Assembly: GCA_023447335.1 (NCBI GenBank)
Contig: JAEXOD010000072.1
Location: 1 to 20,584, forward strand
Direction: 5' to 3'
Length of the DNA: 20,584 bases
Source: Bacteroidota bacterium
GTDB taxonomy: Bacteria; Bacteroidota; Ignavibacteria; Ignavibacteriales; Melioribacteraceae
Both the position numbers and the translations under genes were made by a program. The first letter of the stretch is position 1. Every line of letters starts with the position of its first letter. This document shows, in pieces, positions 14,836 through 20,584 of this stretch. The notes under the pieces were generated by a model. That model had not been told where the DNA came from. It saw only the letters and a list, made by a program, of their open reading frames with translations, and searched no databases.

Positions 14836-14997
14836 TTGTTAGGGGAATAATATTATCTAAATTTTAAAATTGTGAGCAAAAATCCAGCCCAATTAGTATA
14901 AAAAAAATTCTTAAAATATTGTTTTTATTAAGGATATTTTTTTGTATATTAAATTAAGGAAGCACAATAAGTTAATAATTTGTGGTAGAGAAACTAT

Positions 14998-17085
14998 ATG
15001 GATGATAGTTCAGAGGTAAGGTGTAAAAAAAGTATTATAACAATTGTTATAATTTTACTAATTATATCGCTTTTTTTTAACGATACCTTTGCTCAAGATT
15101 CTGTAAAAACTAAGGGTATTTATGATCTAAGTTTAGATGAGTTAAGAGCGGTAATTATTACTCCTTCAAAAAAATCCCAATCCCAGATACAAGTTACGCA
15201 AAAGGTTGATGTTTTAGATTCAAACGATATTAATAAAAGTATTTCCGAGAGGAGAAATCTCTCTGAATTAATTCAATATTTTGTCGGCTCTTCCGTTACT
15301 GTTTTATCACGAAACGATGTTAATTGGGGTTCTTATGGAGGTATTGGTCCAAAATATAGCATATACTTATTACAAGGATTACCTATTGATGCTTTTATGG
15401 AGCCAACGAGTATAGATGTATTAAGTATATCTCAAATTGAATTGCAGCGGGGTCCGAATGCAATTTTATATCCCAATTGGTTATCTCACGATTTTGCAGG
15501 TTGTCAGAGTTCAATAGCGGGTATTATAAATTTAATAATAAAAGATAAGGTTGAAGAAACTAAAACTATTATTAGTGCGGAATACGGCTCTTTTAATACA
15601 ATAAGCCTCAAGGCTAAACAATCATTACTTTTTAATGACGTAAATCTAATAGGGACTATATCTTTTGAGAATTCAGATTATACAAGATATGATACCGAGA
15701 ATTCATGGTTAAACATGTTTAATAATCCTAATTACTCAAAATTAAAATTATCAATTTCAGCAAGTTATTATTTTGACGAAGAAGGGAAGTCTAAAATTAC
15801 GTTGTTTGGTAATAATTCAATACAAACCGGTAATTTTGGGAGAGAAAACAGAAACTTTAATTATAATTATTCATTAGTAAATTTCGGTTATCAGAATGAA
15901 ATAAGTAATTCAATAAATATCTCTTTGAAGGCTGGTTTAAGAAATTATGATAGGGAGTGGGAGGATGATAATGTTATAAATTTTGTCTCATTGCTTACGG
16001 AGACAAATAGAGTTAGACAGTTTATTATGCCTTTTGACTTTTCATTAAGTTATTCACATCTAAATGAGAGCCAGCTAATTATTGGTATTGATTACCAGAG
16101 AGCTAGTTATAAAACCGATAAAACATCGATAAATATGATAAAATTGGAAGGTAATTTAGGTAATTCAAATCAAGGAGGGATATATATTCAAGAAGAATTG
16201 AGACTTGATAAGTTTATTGTACGCGGCGGGATGCGTTATAATATAACAGAGTATGATATAAATAAAGTTGACAATAAATTACCCGAAATTAAAAATAAAA
16301 AATGGAATAAATATTTATGGAGTATTGGTGCAAAATACTTGATTGATAATAATGTATCAATTTACTCCAATGTTGGTACAAGTTTTTTAACACCGGGATT
16401 AAAGTCAATTGGCGGTACAATCAGTTTATTCGATTTTGGGGTAACCGGAAAAAACGGACAATTTCCTAATGGTTCACTAAAACCGGAAAGCGGATTAAGT
16501 TTTGATTTTGGAATTGATTGCTTTATAACCAAAAACTTTTTTATTGCCGGTAGAATTTTTGGTACATTTATAGATGATGCTATTATTGATGTTGTTGTAA
16601 ATAAATCACCATCTCAAACAATTTCAATAAATACTCCCGGCAAAACAGTTATCACAGGGATAGAATTAAATACAAAGCACAAGATTAGCAGCAAAATAGA
16701 AATATTTGCAAATACTACCATAAATTCAACCAAGATGAAAAACGAATTTAATGAAGACGAAAACAATATCGAAATTCCTTTTGTCCCTAATTATATCGCA
16801 AATATTGGTTTTAATTTTATTTTACCGTATGATATAAATTTTAGTCCATATGTAAGATTCGGGGGGTATATTTATGATAGTAATTCTAAGAAAAATAGAA
16901 CAAAAATAAATTATAATGAAGTTCTGAATTTATTTATTTCGAAAAAAATATCAACATATAAATCTCTTAAGCCCGAGATTTATTTAAAAATATATAATTT
17001 AACCGATAATAGATTTGAGATGCCTTGGCAATTTAAAGACACAGGATTAAGTTTTACGTTTGGCATAATCACCGAGATTAACTAA
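14998..17085 (+). CDS. TonB-dependent-receptor-like outer-membrane protein
   Basis: A 695-residue protein. A charged start (MDDSSEVRCKK) is followed by a hydrophobic signal segment (residues 12-32, ending near FAQ). DLSLDELRAVIITPSKKSQ (43-61) matches the N-terminal pattern of many plug-bearing receptors. The plug runs about 62-185 (SERRNLSELIQYFVG, YLLQGLPIDAF, ISQIELQRGPNAILYPN, AGIINLIIKDK). A beta-barrel follows, with SNVGTSFLTPGLK and GVTGKNGQFPNGSLKPESGLSFDFGID near 460-500. No carboxypeptidase-like domain is present, unlike the other receptor in this window. There is no clear Shine-Dalgarno. Weak promoter-like boxes lie at 14919-14950. It sits 23 nt before a YfiR-domain sensor kinase, which hints that it feeds a signal, or a ligand, to the kinase. 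The ligand is unknown. Confidence 0.82.
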   Translation: MDDSSEVRCKKSIITIVIILLIISLFFNDTFAQDSVKTKGIYDLSLDELRAVIITPSKKSQSQIQVTQKVDVLDSNDINKSISERRNLSELIQYFVGSSVTVLSRNDVNWGSYGGIGPKYSIYLLQGLPIDAFMEPTSIDVLSISQIELQRGPNAILYPNWLSHDFAGCQSSIAGIINLIIKDKVEETKTIISAEYGSFNTISLKAKQSLLFNDVNLIGTISFENSDYTRYDTENSWLNMFNNPNYSKLKLSISASYYFDEEGKSKITLFGNNSIQTGNFGRENRNFNYNYSLVNFGYQNEISNSINISLKAGLRNYDREWEDDNVINFVSLLTETNRVRQFIMPFDFSLSYSHLNESQLIIGIDYQRASYKTDKTSINMIKLEGNLGNSNQGGIYIQEELRLDKFIVRGGMRYNITEYDINKVDNKLPEIKNKKWNKYLWSIGAKYLIDNNVSIYSNVGTSFLTPGLKSIGGTISLFDFGVTGKNGQFPNGSLKPESGLSFDFGIDCFITKNFFIAGRIFGTFIDDAIIDVVVNKSPSQTISINTPGKTVITGIELNTKHKISSKIEIFANTTINSTKMKNEFNEDENNIEIPFVPNYIANIGFNFILPYDINFSPYVRFGGYIYDSNSKKNRTKINYNEVLNLFISKKISTYKSLKPEIYLKIYNLTDNRFEMPWQFKDTGLSFTFGIITEIN

Positions 17086-17108
17086 CAATATAACTTGAGG
17101 AAGTAATC

Positions 17109-19046
17109 ATGAATGTAATAAGAAAAGTTGTAATATCTCTTTTTGTTTATCTATTCTATGCCTCAAGTATTTTATTAGCTCAAAATATTGAAAGGTACGA
17201 GGCAATTACAGCTTATATTTATAATTTTACAAAGAACATAAGTTGGCAAAATGAAGATAGACTGAATAGATTTGAAATATTAATTTTTGGTAACGATGAA
17301 AAATTATTTGATGAATTAAAAAGTTTATCAGCCGGGAAAAAGATTAGAAACAAAAATTTTAGAGTTTCGATGTCTATTAATATAAAAGATGTTGAAAATA
17401 AACATATAATATTTATACCTGAGGGGAATATTAATAGTATTGAAGATGTATTTGATCTTATTGAGGGAAAAAGTGTTCTTCTAATCACCGAGAATTATAA
17501 AGAGAAAAGAAATATAATGATTAATATTTATAAATCTAATGAAGGATCACTACTATTTGAAATAAATAACGCTAATATATTAAATCAAAATTTAAAGGTA
17601 AACGACGATATTATTTTATTAGGCGGAACACAAATTGATGTTGCACAATTATATAAACAAGGGCAGCAATCTTTAAGAGAAATGCAAAAAGCTATAGATA
17701 GATACAAAGAAAATGTAAAAAAATTAAGTGAAGTCTCTGCAACTAAAAATAAAGAAATTAGAGAACAAAAGGATAGTTTGGAAGAGCAGAAAAAGAGAAT
17801 TATTAAACAGGAAGAGTTATATAAAAAGCAAAGTTTTCTACTTGAAAAATTAAACAGTGAATTATTACTAAAAGAAGAAAATATAAAAGAGAAACAAGAG
17901 ATATTAAATGTTCAAGAAAACAAGATAGAACTACAAAAAAAGGATTTAGAAAAAGGAAAAGAAGAGCTTAATAGTCAAAAGATTAGAATAAATACTCAAA
18001 ATTTAGAAATTAAGAAAAAAAGCGATCAAATATTGCAACAAGGGAGTAAAATAAATAAACAAGAAAATTTAGTCTATTTATTAACAACCGGTTCGTTACT
18101 ATTAATTAGTCTTTTTATTTCTATTTATAGAAGTAACAGAATGAAAACACGCTTAACGGCAGAGTTGGAAAAAAAAGTAGCTGAAAGAACAGTAGAGCTT
18201 TTAGACTCAAATGATAAATTAGTAATTGAATTAGCAGAGAGAAAAAAGGCAGAAACAGAATTGAATAAATATAAAAATCATCTTGAAGAGATGGTTGAAG
18301 AAAGGACTAAAGAATTAGAGGCAGCAAAAGAAAGGGCAGAATCGGCAGATAGGCTTAAATCTGCTTTTTTAGCAACAATGTCTCACGAATTACGGACGCC
18401 GTTAAATTCAATTATCGGTTTTACGGGAATTTTAATTAAACAAATAGCAGGTCCTTTAAACGAAGAGCAATTAAAACAGTTAACGATGGCTAAATCAAGT
18501 GCAAAACATCTGTTAGATTTAATAAATGATGTTTTAGATATTTCCAAAATAGAAGCAGGTGAATTAGTGGTTTCCTATTCACCATTTGATTTCAAAAAAT
18601 CACTTCAAAAAGTTGTTTTATCGGTTCAACCATTAGCTGTTAAAAAGAATCTTGAATTAATACTTGAAGTATCGGAAGATATATCTATTATTAATAGCGA
18701 TTGCAGGAGGATTGAACAGATTTTTCTCAATTTAATTAATAATTCTATAAAATTTACGGAAATAGGAAATATTAAAATTGAAAGCAGTATTAAAGATAAA
18801 TTTATTGAGACAAAGGTTATTGATACCGGAATAGGTATAAAAGATGAAGACTTGGGTAAGTTATTTAAACCTTTTAGTCAAGTAGATACGGGAATTACTA
18901 GGTCGCACGAGGGCACAGGACTTGGGCTTTCAATTTGTAGCAGATTAGTTAGTAAACTTGGTGGTTCGATTAGCGTTACAAGCAAAATAGGTGTTGGCAG
19001 TACTTTTACTGTTTTATTACCAATTAACAACTTAAATAATAACTAA
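17109..19046 (+). CDS. Membrane histidine kinase with periplasmic YfiR-like domain and coiled coils
   Basis: A 645-residue sensor. A signal peptide or first anchor (1-24) is followed by a YfiR-like (DUF4154-type) domain at about 28-175, with YEAITAYIYNFTKNISW, FEILIFGND, HIIFIPEG, SVLLITEN and the GSLLFEINNANILNQNLKV strand pattern. A long coiled coil (about 185-318), a membrane helix (321-341) and a second coiled coil (345-410) come next. The kinase core has the H-box SHELRTP with His426, N-box QIFLNLINNSIKF, G1 DTGIGI and G2 GTGLGL. An S/T-rich or receiver domain is absent. A GAGGAAG Shine-Dalgarno precedes the ATG. In YfiBNR systems the separate periplasmic YfiR controls a diguanylate cyclase; here the domain is fused to a kinase, so the input probably controls phosphorylation directly (inference). 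A CheY-like receiver follows after 9 nt. Confidence 0.9.
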   Translation: MNVIRKVVISLFVYLFYASSILLAQNIERYEAITAYIYNFTKNISWQNEDRLNRFEILIFGNDEKLFDELKSLSAGKKIRNKNFRVSMSINIKDVENKHIIFIPEGNINSIEDVFDLIEGKSVLLITENYKEKRNIMINIYKSNEGSLLFEINNANILNQNLKVNDDIILLGGTQIDVAQLYKQGQQSLREMQKAIDRYKENVKKLSEVSATKNKEIREQKDSLEEQKKRIIKQEELYKKQSFLLEKLNSELLLKEENIKEKQEILNVQENKIELQKKDLEKGKEELNSQKIRINTQNLEIKKKSDQILQQGSKINKQENLVYLLTTGSLLLISLFISIYRSNRMKTRLTAELEKKVAERTVELLDSNDKLVIELAERKKAETELNKYKNHLEEMVEERTKELEAAKERAESADRLKSAFLATMSHELRTPLNSIIGFTGILIKQIAGPLNEEQLKQLTMAKSSAKHLLDLINDVLDISKIEAGELVVSYSPFDFKKSLQKVVLSVQPLAVKKNLELILEVSEDISIINSDCRRIEQIFLNLINNSIKFTEIGNIKIESSIKDKFIETKVIDTGIGIKDEDLGKLFKPFSQVDTGITRSHEGTGLGLSICSRLVSKLGGSISVTSKIGVGSTFTVLLPINNLNNN

Positions 19047-19055
19047 AGGAATAAA

Positions 19056-19439
19056 ATGAAAACCAAGATATTAATTATTGAAGATAACGAACAAAACATG
19101 TATATGCTTACATTTTTGTTAAAGAGCTGCGGTTACGAAATATTGCAAGCTTTTAGTGGTACAAATGGAATTGAAACTGCAATTAATACAATTCCCGACA
19201 TAATACTACTGGATATTCAATTGCCGGAAATGGATGGTTATACTGTTGCTAAAAATATTAGAAAAATTGAACAACTAAAATTTACTCCTATTATTGCAGT
19301 TACTTCTTATGCCATGCCGGGGGATAGAGAAAAAGTAATGGAAGCCGGAGCTACGGGATATATCGAAAAGCCGATTGATCCTGAAACATTTATTAGTCAA
19401 ATGAACTCTTTTTTACCATCTGAATTGATTAAAATTTAA
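19056..19439 (+). CDS. Single-domain CheY-like response regulator
   Basis: A 127-residue stand-alone receiver. The acidic pocket Glu9-Asp10, the phospho-acceptor Asp53 (IILLDIQLPEMDG), Thr83 in AVTSYAM and Lys105 in YIEKPIDPE are all present, so it should accept phosphate. There is no output domain, so it probably acts as a phosphorelay intermediate or by protein contact. AAAGGAA precedes the ATG. It lies between two kinases (gaps of 9 and 15 nt), which makes the upstream YfiR-domain kinase its likely donor. Confidence 0.95.
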   Translation: MKTKILIIEDNEQNMYMLTFLLKSCGYEILQAFSGTNGIETAINTIPDIILLDIQLPEMDGYTVAKNIRKIEQLKFTPIIAVTSYAMPGDREKVMEAGATGYIEKPIDPETFISQMNSFLPSELIKI

Positions 19440-19454
19440 GGAGGATCCAACTTA

Positions 19455-20584
19455 ATGAATATTGTAATTGTTGATGATAAAATCGAAAATTTATATTTAT
19501 TGGATGCTTTATTAAAAGGTTACGGTCATAATGTTTATTCTGCAAAAAACGGAGCAGAGGCACTTGGCATTATGCATAAAATCAAACCAGAGTTAATAAT
19601 ATCTGATATTTTAATGCCTGTTATGGATGGATATTCGTTATGTATTGAATGTAAAAAAAATAACAATTTAAAAAGTATTCCGTTTATTTTTTACACTGCA
19701 ACTTATACTGATCCGAAAGACGAAGAGTTTGCTATCAGTCTTGGCGCAGATAAATTTTTACTTAAACCGATAGACCCGGACATATTAATTGATGAGATTG
19801 AAAGCATAAAACAAAATTTTTATGAAAAAGATTTTTATAAGAATAATGATAATGAAAAAGATGAAAAAATTGTTTTAAAAGAGTATAACGAAGCATTGAT
19901 TAGAAAACTTGAAGATAAAATGGTAGATTCTGAAAGATCAGAAAAAGAATTGATGATGAAGAATCTTGCATTAGAAAAGGAGATTGAAGAAAGAAAACGT
20001 GCCGAAAAAATAATAAACGAGTATTCAGCAAATTTAGATTCACTAATCAATAATAGAAATGAGTTAATTTGGTCAATAAATTTAAACTATGATTTTATTA
20101 TCATAAATAATTTATATAAGGAGTTTTGTAAAGAAGTTTATAATTTTGAAATTGCCGAAGGTGTTAATGCCTTAGAAATCTTTAATTCGGATGATAGAGC
20201 GTTTTGGGAAACAAATTATAATAACACATTAACAGGTAAACGTATATGGTTTGAATTTTTTGTTCAAAAATTAGAGAAATTGGTATATTATGAAGTTTTT
20301 CTAAATCCTATTTTTTCGGGAGAAACCGTTGTTGGCTTATCGGCTATTAGTTACGATATTACAAAAAGAAAACATGCAGAGATGGAGTTAAAGGCTGCAA
20401 AAGAAAAAGCCGAAGAAATGAATAGACTAAAATCTAATTTTTTGGCAAATATGAGTCATGAATTAAGAACGCCTTTAATGGGAATTTTAGGGTACGCAGA
20501 TTTGCTGAATGACGAAATAAATAATTCTGAACATAAAAAGATGATTAAGGATATTTTGACTTCGGGTAAAAGGTTAAGTGAAAC
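19455..20584 (+). CDS. Receiver-PAS-histidine kinase hybrid, 5' part (runs off right edge)
   Basis: The frame is open from the ATG at 19455 for 376 codons to the window edge; an AAGGAGG 10 nt upstream supports the start. Residues 1-118 are a receiver with Asp7/Asp8, phospho-acceptor Asp51 (LIISDILMPVMDG), Thr81 and Lys104. An acidic/Lys-rich linker and coiled coil (about 122-185, ending IEERKRAEKIINEY) lead to a PAS-like domain (about 190-305, NRNELIWSINLNYDFIIINNLYKEFC to AISYDITKRKHAE). A short helix then leads to the HisKA H-box MSHELRTPL with His335. The catalytic ATPase domain and any further receivers lie outside the window. No membrane helix is seen, so it is cytoplasmic and can take phosphate at Asp51 from the upstream kinase. 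The end product of the relay is not visible. Confidence 0.92.
   Translation, partial: MNIVIVDDKIENLYLLDALLKGYGHNVYSAKNGAEALGIMHKIKPELIISDILMPVMDGYSLCIECKKNNNLKSIPFIFYTATYTDPKDEEFAISLGADKFLLKPIDPDILIDEIESIKQNFYEKDFYKNNDNEKDEKIVLKEYNEALIRKLEDKMVDSERSEKELMMKNLALEKEIEERKRAEKIINEYSANLDSLINNRNELIWSINLNYDFIIINNLYKEFCKEVYNFEIAEGVNALEIFNSDDRAFWETNYNNTLTGKRIWFEFFVQKLEKLVYYEVFLNPIFSGETVVGLSAISYDITKRKHAEMELKAAKEKAEEMNRLKSNFLANMSHELRTPLMGILGYADLLNDEINNSEHKKMIKDILTSGKRLSE

Noticed and set aside
14836..14997. Possible terminator after hisIE (CTTAA...TTAAG near 14910-14933, then a T-rich run)
   Set aside because: Only five AT-rich pairs close the stem, too weak to call a terminator in such AT-rich DNA.
19835..20050. 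A 71-codon Ser/Phe-rich minus-strand ORF inside the receiver-PAS-kinase gene
   Set aside because: It is the antisense of the Lys/Glu-rich linker and coiled coil, a common artefact.
1..20584. CRISPR arrays, insertion sequences, tRNA or rRNA genes, phage genes
   Set aside because: I looked for regularly spaced repeats, transposase motifs and tRNA-like cloverleaf ends on both strands and saw none; the region reads as ordinary chromosome.

Overview
The window is AT-rich (visibly about 30% GC) and gene-dense. Outer-membrane TonB-dependent receptors with a carboxypeptidase-regulatory-like N-terminal domain, a YfiR-domain sensor kinase and RR-PAS-kinase hybrids suggest the Bacteroidota/Chlorobiota (FCB) group. 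Shine-Dalgarno sequences are clear at many genes (for example GGAGG, AAGGAGG), which fits an Ignavibacteria-like lineage better than a typical Bacteroides or Flavobacterium. This placement is inference; no rRNA gene or other marker is present.

Positions 1-3360. The window opens with the 5' part of a secreted protein on the minus strand that runs off the left edge. A MATE exporter (plus) and an MdtG-like MFS exporter (minus, TTG start) follow; they converge and overlap by 8 bp. A hairpin with a T-rich tail then separates the MFS gene from the next minus-strand block.

Positions 3364-7909. This minus-strand block reads, in transcription order: a polytopic membrane protein, a small winged-helix regulator, a secreted TPR-like protein, a TonB-dependent receptor and a small hypothetical protein. 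Two nearly identical 19-bp palindromes (TACTTTG-N5-CAAAGTA) lie upstream of the membrane-protein/regulator pair and of the TPR/receptor pair. They look like the operators of the winged-helix regulator.

Positions 7927-14835. This is a complete, tightly coupled histidine operon, hisG-D-C-B-H-A-F-IE, on the plus strand. It is preceded by what looks like a full transcription attenuator: a 28-codon leader peptide with six His codons among seven (HHLHHHH), an 11-bp terminator hairpin with a GUAA tetraloop and U-tract, and a competing antiterminator whose 5' strand lies inside the leader ORF just after the His codons. This is the most striking regulatory feature of the window. HisB has an unexplained N-terminal extension of about 96 residues, and no histidinol-phosphate phosphatase is encoded here.

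Positions 14998-20584. A four-gene plus-strand unit: a TonB-dependent-receptor-like outer-membrane protein, a membrane histidine kinase whose periplasmic part is a YfiR-like domain plus a long coiled coil, a CheY-like receiver, and the first 376 codons of a receiver-PAS-histidine kinase hybrid cut by the right edge. The arrangement suggests a signalling chain from the outer membrane to a cytoplasmic phosphorelay.
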